Source of the DNA: a bacterium | Lineage (GTDB): Bacteria > UBP6 > UBA1177 | Direction: 5' to 3' | DNA length: 64,000 nt | Assembly: GCA_017645765.1 (NCBI GenBank) | Contig: JAGCNV010000097.1 | Coordinates: forward strand, 1 to 64,000 | Shown here: positions 41,666-49,358 of the stretch, piece after piece | Numbering within the stretch: position 1 is the stretch's first letter | Layout: each line of letters begins with the position of its first letter | Made by a program: the position numbers and the translations under genes | Notes under the pieces: model-generated | The model's input: only the letters and a program-made list of their open reading frames with translations | What the model was told of the DNA's origin: nothing | Databases searched by the model: none

Positions 41666-43011
41666 ATATTCCTCAACAAGAAGACTATATTTTATCAAAA
41701 TTTGAAAGAGATTTGTCAAGGTCTACATACAAATTAGTGAGAAAATATGTTGTAGATAGTGAACATCCCAGTGCCATAATAATGACTCCAGAAGGATATC
41801 CTTATTGTATTATAAAAATTATATGCGTAAAAACTTGTTTTCCCAACAAAAAAATTAAAATTAAGACCAAAAATGCGAAAGCAAAATTTGCTATAATCAC
41901 AGATGGCAATATCTATCAGCTTTTTGAAAACAATGGCAGTTGTGTCAAAAAACTAAACTACAATAACTACGAGGAAATCATAAAAAAGCTCCTCGAAAAA
42001 AACGAGAATAATGATAAGACCCAAATTTGTGACTATATTAAAGGCAATCTTGATATCAGGATAGAAAAAGATGATATAAAGTTCGGACAAGATTTTACAG
42101 TTTTTATAGAAAATAAACAAAAAGAAGAGGAATTGATAAATAATCTTTTTCATTTTGAAGATTTTGGAGGAACTGTTTATAGATACATTCCTCTGGAATC
42201 CTTATTTAAAACATTACAAAACAGCACTATACGTATGAGTGGGCTCCCGGGAATGAATGATGTTTCTGAAGTAGATTATGTAGAAAAATTTCTATATGGG
42301 AAGTCGTTAAATTCTGACGAAATAAATAATATATTTATATTGTCTTGCAGTATAGACAAAGACGATGATTTGACACAATGGCGATTATATGCCGATGACG
42401 CGAAAGGAGCCCGGTTAAAATTTAATAATTTTAACAAAAAAGATGATGCTTTTACTTTTAGAAAAATAAAATACATCGATACAGATTTTGAACCACTCAA
42501 AAAATTAAAGGGATTGGTAGAATATGTTAAGAGAGTTACAGGTTATACTTTTGTTTTTAAAACACTTCACGAGTGGTGTCATTTTATAAAACCTAAAGAT
42601 TATGCAATCGAATCGGAAGTGAGACTTTTATATAATTCATCTAAGTCTCGAAAAGTATTACACCGTTCCGATGACTGGTTGTTTGCATATGGAACAAGTA
42701 TCGCAAATCCGTTTATAGATTTGAGTCTTAGCAACCTTTACAATAAAGATGATAAGGAAGTTTTTCCGTTAAAACTTGTAGATATAAAGCTTGGCCCTAA
42801 ATGTCCGGAACGTGAAACAAACAAATCTCAATTAAGAAAATTAATCCAAGAGAAGAAAAATATTTTTAAAATTACACAAAAGCAAAAGGGGAAAAAGTTT
42901 TTCTATGTGTACCGAACAAACAGAAGTCTGCTAGAAAAATTAATATTAGTGAATGCCAAGAAAAAGGAAACAATAGATGTTTCCTATTCAAGCATAAAAC
43001 ATTACAGATAA
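41662..43011 (+). CDS. Degenerate nuclease-like N terminus plus DUF2971 domain, second gene of the module
   Basis: The 449-residue protein has two parts. Residues about 1-110 (HPSAIIMTPEGYPYCIIKIICVK, then AKFAIITDGNIYQLFE) look like the N-terminal PD-(D/E)XK domain of HsdR-type proteins, but the acidic residues are replaced (S for D, K for E), so it is probably inactive. Residues about 170-400 fit DUF2971: VYRYIPLESLFKTLQNSTIRMSG, GMNDVSEVDYV, IFILSCSIDKDDDLTQWRLYAD, AIESEVRLLY and a later PFIDLS, DIKLGPKC. A basic tail (KITQKQKGKKFF) follows. DUF2971 proteins occur in accessory regions; the function is unknown. It is coupled to the previous gene by ATGA, so the two are one unit. Confidence 0.65.
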   Translation: MNIPQQEDYILSKFERDLSRSTYKLVRKYVVDSEHPSAIIMTPEGYPYCIIKIICVKTCFPNKKIKIKTKNAKAKFAIITDGNIYQLFENNGSCVKKLNYNNYEEIIKKLLEKNENNDKTQICDYIKGNLDIRIEKDDIKFGQDFTVFIENKQKEEELINNLFHFEDFGGTVYRYIPLESLFKTLQNSTIRMSGLPGMNDVSEVDYVEKFLYGKSLNSDEINNIFILSCSIDKDDDLTQWRLYADDAKGARLKFNNFNKKDDAFTFRKIKYIDTDFEPLKKLKGLVEYVKRVTGYTFVFKTLHEWCHFIKPKDYAIESEVRLLYNSSKSRKVLHRSDDWLFAYGTSIANPFIDLSLSNLYNKDDKEVFPLKLVDIKLGPKCPERETNKSQLRKLIQEKKNIFKITQKQKGKKFFYVYRTNRSLLEKLILVNAKKKETIDVSYSSIKHYR

Positions 43012-43030
43012 TATCCCAAATCCTCCAACC

Positions 43031-43840
43031 CTAAGCTTTAGAAAAAGGGTCGCACTGACTTGGAATAAAGTTGTGGGAACGATTTTCAATAAAATCTATG
43101 ACATCCATAGCATATTTATTATTTTTAACTTCATCGTTAACCTTGACCAAGTGTTCTGAAACAGTGCCTTCAATTCCATGAAAAACAGCATCATAAACAC
43201 TGTGAATTGCATGCATATCTTTGTTTGTAAACCCATGACGTCTCAGCCCGACACGGTTTATCGTGCGATATTTGGCACGTGGAGTTCCTTCATATATGGC
43301 ATAAGGCAACACGTCACTGGTTACGGCAGACATTCCTGTAATAAATGCATTACGTCCGATACGCAAACACTGTGCTACCATAACGCCACCGGACAAAACT
43401 GCGAAATCTTCAATTTCTACATGACCTGCAATCTGAACCAGATTAGTAAGAATCACATTATTACCAATCTTGCAGTCGTGCCCGACATGAGCATTAACCA
43501 TAATTAGACAATCGTCACCGATTTCCGTGCCATCAGACGCCGGTGTTCCAGAATGGATTGTTACATATTCACGAATGCGGCACCGTTTTCCGATACGCAG
43601 TCCTGTCATTGTGTTTTTATCCTGCCATTTTAAGTCCTGGCTCATCATGCCAAGAACAGCAAAGGGATATACGATCGAATCATCACCGATTGTAGTGTTT
43701 CCATCAATGATAACATTGGAAACCAATTCCACACGATCGCCCAAAACAACATTCGGACCAATGATACAATTCGGACCAATTTTGCAATCAGCACCTAAAA
43801 CGGCTCCTTCGTGAATTATAGCAGTTGGATGTATTGCCAT
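43031..43840 (-). CDS. lpxA: UDP-N-acetylglucosamine acyltransferase LpxA
   Basis: First step of lipid A synthesis: transfers an acyl chain from ACP to UDP-GlcNAc. The 269-residue protein is a left-handed parallel beta helix of hexapeptide repeats (IHEGAVLGADCKIGPNCIIGPNVVLG), with DLKWQDKNTM and VTIHSGTPASDGTEIG, INVGLRRHGFTN-type (NRVGLRRHGFTNKD) C-terminal helices. The catalytic His is in MVNAHVGHDCKIG. Codons are AT-rich as in lpxC. It points at the module gene 41662 (20 bp gap, convergent ends). Confidence 0.95.
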   Translation of the reverse strand: MAIHPTAIIHEGAVLGADCKIGPNCIIGPNVVLGDRVELVSNVIIDGNTTIGDDSIVYPFAVLGMMSQDLKWQDKNTMTGLRIGKRCRIREYVTIHSGTPASDGTEIGDDCLIMVNAHVGHDCKIGNNVILTNLVQIAGHVEIEDFAVLSGGVMVAQCLRIGRNAFITGMSAVTSDVLPYAIYEGTPRAKYRTINRVGLRRHGFTNKDMHAIHSVYDAVFHGIEGTVSEHLVKVNDEVKNNKYAMDVIDFIENRSHNFIPSQCDPFSKA

Positions 43841-44000
43841 AAGATTAAACTCCTTAATTCGCCATCACGGCAAAAAAACGCAGTAATTTAGCACACTTTA
43901 AGGAAATGGCAATTTTTTTTGTCAAAAACTGTGCTTCCACAAAATGTTTCTCCAAAACAGCTCTGCAAATGCACTTCAGGAAATAATTCCAATTGACAGG

Positions 44001-44014
44001 TTTTTCGCTATAAT
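44001..44014 (+). promoter_or_regulatory. -10 element of the second hsd operon
   Basis: TTTTTCGCTATAATTTTC carries TATAAT at 44009-44014, 31 bp before the hsdR start. TTGACA lies just upstream (43993-43998), 10 bp away, which is too close to be its -35. Confidence 0.5.
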
Positions 44015-44044
44015 TTTCAGTATTTCGATTTTTAAGGATTTAAA

Positions 44045-46462
44045 ATGGAAAATATCAGCCAAAAAGAGTTGTCAGAACGCGACATTATTTCAAAATATAT
44101 TCTTCCTGCGATTGCCAGATCGGGCTGGGATATGCAGAAGCAGGTGCGGGAGGAAGTAACTTTCACCGATGGCCGTATTTTTGTAAAAGGCAGGCGGACC
44201 CGGCGCGGCGAAAAGAAACGTGCGGACATCATTTTGTATTACAAGCCTGATATTCCGCTTGCTGTAATCGAGGCAAAAGACAATTCCCATTCTGTCGGAG
44301 CGGGTTTGCAGCAGGCTCTTGGTTATGCGGAAACACTGGATATTCCTGTCGCGATCAGCTCCAACGGAAGCGGTTTTGTTATTCAATACCGCAAAAACTG
44401 CGGTGGTTCAGACAAAGGAGTTACGGAAGAGCTTGATCTGAACAGTTTCCCGGCTCCTGACGAGCTTTGGGAGTGCTACAAGCGCTACAACGGTATTCAT
44501 GGTGAAGAGCCGGAACAAGTTTCGCTCTCATCGTATTTTTACGGCAGCGACAGCTATGCTCCGCGATACTATCAGCGTATAGCAATAAACCGCACAGTGG
44601 AGGCAATTGCCAGAGGACAGAACAGAATTCTCCTTGTAATGGCTACCGGCACGGGAAAAACCTATACTGCTTTTCAAATTATCTACCGTTTGTGGAAGAG
44701 CGGTGTAAAAAAACGCATCCTTTATCTTGCAGACCGCAACAATCTGATTTCCCAGACCAAAAAGGGGGATTTCAAGCACTTCAAGGACAAACTCACTATC
44801 ATCAGAAATAAGAAAATCGACAAATCTTACGAGATATACCTTGCACTTTACCAGGGACTTACGAATTATGACGAAGAAACAGATGCTTTCCGTAAATTCA
44901 GCCCCAATTTTTTTGACCTGATTATCGTTGACGAGTGTCATCGCGGTTCTGTTGATGAAGACAAGGCCTGGCACAAAATCCTCTCTTATTTTTCAAGTGC
45001 GGCGCAAATCGGTATGACCGCAACGCCAAAAGAGACAAAAGCTCTCTCCAATATCGAATATTTCGGTGAACCTATTTACACATATTCGCTGAAACAGGGT
45101 ATTGATGACGGATTCCTGGCTCCTTACAAAGTTCTGCGTGTCGGGCTGAACACCGATCTTGAAGGTTACCGCCCGGAGCACGGCAAAACCGATATAAACG
45201 GCGAACTTGTTGAAGACCGTCTTTACAATACAAAGGATTTCGACCGCACAATAATAATCGACGAAAGAACCGATACTGTGGCTAAAAAAGTCATGGAATT
45301 TCTCTGCGCTTCGAACCCTTACGACAAAACTATTGTTTTCTGCATAGACATTGAACACGCTGAAAGAATGCGGCAGGCGCTGCTAAAGTATGCTCCGCGG
45401 GAAATTACTGCAAAAACGGACAAATACATTGTCAGAATTACCAGCGATGATCCTGTTGCAAAAGGCTATCTTGGAGATTTCATTGATCCAGAAAAAACAT
45501 ATCCGGTTATCGCAACGACTTCAAAACTTCTGACTACCGGCACGGACGCTAAGACCTGCAAACTGATTGTTCTCGATTCAAACATCGGCAGTATGACGGA
45601 ATTCAAGCAGATAATCGGCCGCGGAACACGCGTAGAGGAAAATTTTGGCAAACTCTACTTTACAATCCTCAACTTCCGAAATGTCACCGACAAATTTGCA
45701 GACAAGGATTTTGACGGTGCGCCGGTTAAAATCAAGGAGGCAAAACAGGATGAAAAACTTTCTGAAGATATGATCGATGAAGGTTTTGGCGAAAATCAGA
45801 TCGATCCTGTTACCGGCGAAAAAGTCGGTTTTGGGGAATTTGTTTATCCTGATCCGCATTCAGGCACCATTAATGTCGCAGAAGAAGAACCGGCTTACAG
45901 GCCCAAAGTCCGCGTTGCAGGGGTGGATGTCAGCATTTTAAGTGAAAGAAGGCAGTTTTTGGATTCCAACGGAAAGCTCATAACCACAAGTCTGAAAGAA
46001 TACACTAAAAACGGCCTGCTGACTTCTTACCGTTCCCTGGACAACTTTTTGCAGACATGGAACGATGCGGAAAAGAAGCGTGCGGTCATTCAGGAACTTG
46101 AGGCGCAGGGGCTGATTTTTGAAGATCTGAAAGAGGAAATCAAATCTGATCTCGATGTTTTTGACCTTATCTGTCACATTGCATGGGATGCTCCGGCTCT
46201 TACACGCCGAGAAAGAGCCGAAAACGTGAAGAAACGCAATTACTGGACAAAATACGGAGACAAAGCCCGTTCCGTCCTTGCAGCCCTTCTGGACAAATAT
46301 GCAGAAACAGGAATCGAAGAAATCGAGGATATGAAAATCCTGACAGTAGAACCCCTGAAAAACTTCGGGACACCGCAGGAAATAGTAAATATCTTCGGGG
46401 GAAAAACACATTATCTTGAAGCAGTCAAGGAACTGGAAAGCGAAATTTACAGGGTGGCGTAA
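44045..46462 (+). CDS. hsdR: Type I restriction enzyme R subunit (second copy)
   Basis: The 805-residue protein begins a complete hsd operon. The nuclease motif is RADIILYYKPD then LAVIEAK near residues 60-78. Walker A is VMATGTGKT near residue 199, the DEAH-like box is VDECHRGS near 295, and MTATPKETKALSN is motif III. ATTSKLLTTGTDAKTC and IIGRGTRVEENFG are motifs V and VI. The C terminus resembles EcoEI_R_C. This is a different subfamily from the orphan hsdR at 353. Expression is probably from the TATAAT at 44009; AAGGAT is the ribosome binding site. Confidence 0.94.
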   Translation: MENISQKELSERDIISKYILPAIARSGWDMQKQVREEVTFTDGRIFVKGRRTRRGEKKRADIILYYKPDIPLAVIEAKDNSHSVGAGLQQALGYAETLDIPVAISSNGSGFVIQYRKNCGGSDKGVTEELDLNSFPAPDELWECYKRYNGIHGEEPEQVSLSSYFYGSDSYAPRYYQRIAINRTVEAIARGQNRILLVMATGTGKTYTAFQIIYRLWKSGVKKRILYLADRNNLISQTKKGDFKHFKDKLTIIRNKKIDKSYEIYLALYQGLTNYDEETDAFRKFSPNFFDLIIVDECHRGSVDEDKAWHKILSYFSSAAQIGMTATPKETKALSNIEYFGEPIYTYSLKQGIDDGFLAPYKVLRVGLNTDLEGYRPEHGKTDINGELVEDRLYNTKDFDRTIIIDERTDTVAKKVMEFLCASNPYDKTIVFCIDIEHAERMRQALLKYAPREITAKTDKYIVRITSDDPVAKGYLGDFIDPEKTYPVIATTSKLLTTGTDAKTCKLIVLDSNIGSMTEFKQIIGRGTRVEENFGKLYFTILNFRNVTDKFADKDFDGAPVKIKEAKQDEKLSEDMIDEGFGENQIDPVTGEKVGFGEFVYPDPHSGTINVAEEEPAYRPKVRVAGVDVSILSERRQFLDSNGKLITTSLKEYTKNGLLTSYRSLDNFLQTWNDAEKKRAVIQELEAQGLIFEDLKEEIKSDLDVFDLICHIAWDAPALTRRERAENVKKRNYWTKYGDKARSVLAALLDKYAETGIEEIEDMKILTVEPLKNFGTPQEIVNIFGGKTHYLEAVKELESEIYRVA

Positions 46463-46478
46463 GGAGAAATAGTGATAA

Positions 46479-47834
46479 ATGAGCGAATGGAAAAAAGTAA
46501 AAATCGGGGATGTTTGCAGAATAGAAAAAGGCACAACAGGCATTGCAAGTGCAGAACCGGGCAAATATCCTTTGGTAGTTACCGCCGAAGAACGGAAAAC
46601 CTGCTTGACATATCAGTTTGACTGCGAAGCCGTTTGCATTCCGCTTGTTTCATCCAGCGGACACGGCAAAAAGTCCCTTAAAAATGTTCATTATCAAAGC
46701 GGAAAGTTCGCGCTTGGAACAATTCTGTGCGCCATAATTCCAAACAATCCGCAAGAACTGGATGCGCGCTATCTCCATCAGTATCTTCAATTTTACAAAG
46801 ACATAATTCTCGTTCCTCTGATGAAAGGCGCGGCCAATGTTTCTCTTTCCATGAAAGATATCGCAACCGTAGAATTTCCCATGCCGCCAATAGAACGCCA
46901 AAAAGAACTTTCAAATCTTTTTGTCTCGCTCCAGGAAAAGCACAAAGAACTCTCTGCCGAATTTGAAAAGCAGACCGAATACGCAAAACTTCTTCGCCAG
47001 AACATCCTGCAAGATGCCATTGAAGGGAAACTCACCGCCGACTGGCGCAAAGACCATCCAGTAATCAAAGGAGATCCCGACCACGATGCAGAAACATTGT
47101 TTGAACAGATTCAGAAAGAACGAAACGCCGAGAAAAAACAGAAGAAATTAGCTCCTATCACAGACGAAGAAAAACCTTTCGAAATCCCAGAGAGTTGGAA
47201 ATGGGTAAGGTTGAATGATATTTGTTCTAATATTGTTGACTGCCCTCATACAACACCTCTGAAGAGCAATGAAAAAACACAATACCCTTGTATAAGAACT
47301 TCTGAAATACAAAATGGTGAAATCAATTGGGAGTCAATGCAATATATTGATTATACGGAATATAAAAAAAGAACTACTCGATTGCTTCCTAAGAAGAATG
47401 ATATCGTTTATGCTAGAGAAGGTGCATTTGGGGATGCCGTCTTATTGCCAGAAGGGTATAATTTTTCTTTAGGTCAAAGAACCATGTTGCTTCGAGTTCT
47501 AGTAAATCCAAAATATGTCTTGAATTCCTTTTTATCACCTTTTTTATATGCACAAGCTCTTAAACAGAATAGAGGAGCAACAGTTGGGCATGTAAATGTT
47601 GCAGATGTAAAATCATTTACGATATCTCTTCCCCCATTAAAAGAACAAGAAGAAATAGTAAATAAAGTTGAACACTTACTTGCAAAAGTAACAGAATTAG
47701 AAAATCAAATTGCAGAACGAGAAACATACACAAAACAACTAATGCAGAGCATATTGAAGGATGCGTTTGGGGAGGAAACTCCAAAACGCCAAAATGACGC
47801 TTTGGATGTCGCTTTGGACGGAGCAAAAAACTAA
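46479..47834 (+). CDS. hsdS: Type I restriction specificity subunit HsdS
   Basis: Determines the target sequence through two recognition domains. The 451-residue protein has a first domain (about residues 1-150, MSEWKKVKIGDVCRIEKG to ATVEFPMPPIERQKEL), a conserved central helix, LLRQNILQDAIEGKLTADWRKDHP, a second domain (about residues 235-390, IPESWKWVRLNDICSNIVDCPHTTPL to FTISLPPLKEQEEIV) and a C-terminal helix (QLMQSILKDAFGEE). The DNA of the second domain (about 47190-47760) is much more AT-rich than that of the first, suggesting recombinational replacement of this domain. It lies 16 bp after hsdR. The C-terminal DALDVALDGAKN tail precedes a region of repeats. Confidence 0.93.
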   Translation: MSEWKKVKIGDVCRIEKGTTGIASAEPGKYPLVVTAEERKTCLTYQFDCEAVCIPLVSSSGHGKKSLKNVHYQSGKFALGTILCAIIPNNPQELDARYLHQYLQFYKDIILVPLMKGAANVSLSMKDIATVEFPMPPIERQKELSNLFVSLQEKHKELSAEFEKQTEYAKLLRQNILQDAIEGKLTADWRKDHPVIKGDPDHDAETLFEQIQKERNAEKKQKKLAPITDEEKPFEIPESWKWVRLNDICSNIVDCPHTTPLKSNEKTQYPCIRTSEIQNGEINWESMQYIDYTEYKKRTTRLLPKKNDIVYAREGAFGDAVLLPEGYNFSLGQRTMLLRVLVNPKYVLNSFLSPFLYAQALKQNRGATVGHVNVADVKSFTISLPPLKEQEEIVNKVEHLLAKVTELENQIAERETYTKQLMQSILKDAFGEETPKRQNDALDVALDGAKN

Positions 47835-47839
47835 AGTCG

Positions 47840-47911
47840 GAATAAATGTCGGTTTAAATGAGGGATAAAAAGAGGGATTAAATGAGGGATTAAAAACAGG
47901 AGAAATAAATG
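47840..47911 (+). pseudogene. Relic of a GLNEG-repeat linker from an AlbA_2/wHTH-type protein
   Basis: One frame between hsdS and hsdM reads TKVGINVGLNEG, stop, KEGLNEGLKTGEI. Linkers with KVGINVGLNEGLNEGLK precede the winged helix in the same AlbA_2 class of proteins as the one at 1-316. Here a TAA interrupts it, and no body of the gene remains. Confidence 0.5.
47860..47895 (+). repeat. Three 12-bp direct repeats
   Basis: GAGGGATAAAAA, GAGGGATTAAAT and GAGGGATTAAAA follow one another. They underlie the GLNEG repeat peptide of the relic described at 47840 and end just before the hsdM ribosome binding site. Confidence 0.8.
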
Positions 47912-49348
47912 CCGAACATAAATGGAATCATAAAAACTTTGCAGAACATCATGCGTAAAGATGCCGGTGTTTCCGGAGACGCGCAGAGAATTGAGCAGCT
48001 CGGCTGGATGATTACACTCAAGATTCTTGACGACAAAGATGCTGAAATGGAACTTCTGGATGATGATTATGTTTCTGTGATTCCGCCTGATTTGCAGTGG
48101 CGTGCATGGGCGTCAGACAGCGAAGGAATCACCGGCGATGCAATGAAAGAATTTGTTGATGGAAAACTTTTCCCCGGATTGCAGAATCTGGATGTTTATT
48201 CGGGTTCGGAGGGAATAAACAAACGGGCTGTTCTTGTGCGTGATATTTTTGCCGGAACAAACAACTACATGAAAAACGGCACAATTATCCGGCAGGTTGT
48301 GAACAAACTGAATGAGATCGATTTTAATGCGAGCGAGGACAGACACACTTTCGGCGACATTTACGAGAGCCTTTTACGCGATCTGCAAAGTGCCGGAAAT
48401 TACGGAGAATTTTACACTCCGAGAGCTGTCACGGAAATCATGACGGAAATTGTCAATCCGCGTCTTGGTGAAAAAGTTCTTGATCCGGCATGCGGAACAG
48501 GCGGATTTTTGACAAGCGCGATAGAAAATATCAGAAAGCAGGATGTTCACTCGGTAGAAGATTCAAAAATACTTGCAGAAACAATTTGCGGTCAGGAGTT
48601 AAAACCGCTTCCTTTCATGCTTTGCGTGACAAATCTGATTCTGCACGATATCGAGGTGCCGAATATTATTAACGGCGACAGCCTGAACCGCGAATACACA
48701 AGCATCGGCGCAAAAGAAAGAGTAGATGTAATTCTTGCAAATCCACCTTTCGGCGCAAGTGTAAGCGACGGCGTGGAAACGAACTATCCCGCTCAGTTCA
48801 GAACGACGGAAAGTGCCGATTTGTTCCTGCTTTTAATGATGCGCTATCTGCGTAACGGCGGCAGAGCTGCAATAGTTTTACCGGACGGATCTCTGACCGG
48901 AGACGGCGTAAAACAAAGGATCCGCGAGGAATTTTTAACACAGTGCAATGTCCACACAATTGTGCGCCTGCCGAACTCAGTTTTCCAGCCTTATGCAAGC
49001 GTGGCGACAAACCTGCTGTTTTTCACAAAAGGAGAACCGACAAAGGAAATCTGGTACTGGGAGCACAAACTGCCCGAAGGACAAAAGTCGTATTCCAAGA
49101 CAAAACCGATCCAAAAATCTGAATTTGCTTCTCTTCTTGCATGGTGGAACAACCGCAGCGAAAACGATACGGCTTGGAAAGTTCCCATAGAAAAAATTTC
49201 TGAAAACGGCTGGAATCTCGACATAAAGAATCCTTTCCAGAAAGAAGAGGAAATCACTTATTCTACAGCAGAACTCCTTGATATGCTTCAGGAATCATTC
49301 AAAAAAAGCGAATCTTTACTGGAAGAACTGCGGAAACAGAACGCGTAA
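47909..49348 (+). CDS. hsdM: Type I restriction methyltransferase HsdM
   Basis: N6-adenine methyltransferase of the hsd complex. The 479-residue protein has the N-terminal helical domain ([16 protein letters not shown]), then [36 protein letters not shown] (motif I, near residue 191) and [11 protein letters not shown] (motif IV, N-P-P-F, near 277). [21 protein letters not shown] and TNLLFFTKG are also conserved. ACAGGAG precedes the ATG. It is the last gene of the R-S-M operon. Confidence 0.95.
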   Translation: MPNINGIIKTLQNIMRKDAGVSGDAQRIEQLGWMITLKILDDKDAEMELLDDDYVSVIPPDLQWRAWASDSEGITGDAMKEFVDGKLFPGLQNLDVYSGSEGINKRAVLVRDIFAGTNNYMKNGTIIRQVVNKLNEIDFNASEDRHTFGDIYESLLRDLQSAGNYGEFYTPRAVTEIMTEIVNPRLGEKVLDPACGTGGFLTSAIENIRKQDVHSVEDSKILAETICGQELKPLPFMLCVTNLILHDIEVPNIINGDSLNREYTSIGAKERVDVILANPPFGASVSDGVETNYPAQFRTTESADLFLLLMMRYLRNGGRAAIVLPDGSLTGDGVKQRIREEFLTQCNVHTIVRLPNSVFQPYASVATNLLFFTKGEPTKEIWYWEHKLPEGQKSYSKTKPIQKSEFASLLAWWNNRSENDTAWKVPIEKISENGWNLDIKNPFQKEEEITYSTAELLDMLQESFKKSESLLEELRKQNA

Positions 49349-49358
49349 CGGAGTCCTT

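Noticed and set aside
43993-43998. TTGACA before the second hsdR as its -35 box
   Set aside because: Only 10 bp separate it from TATAAT, too short for a sigma-70 promoter.
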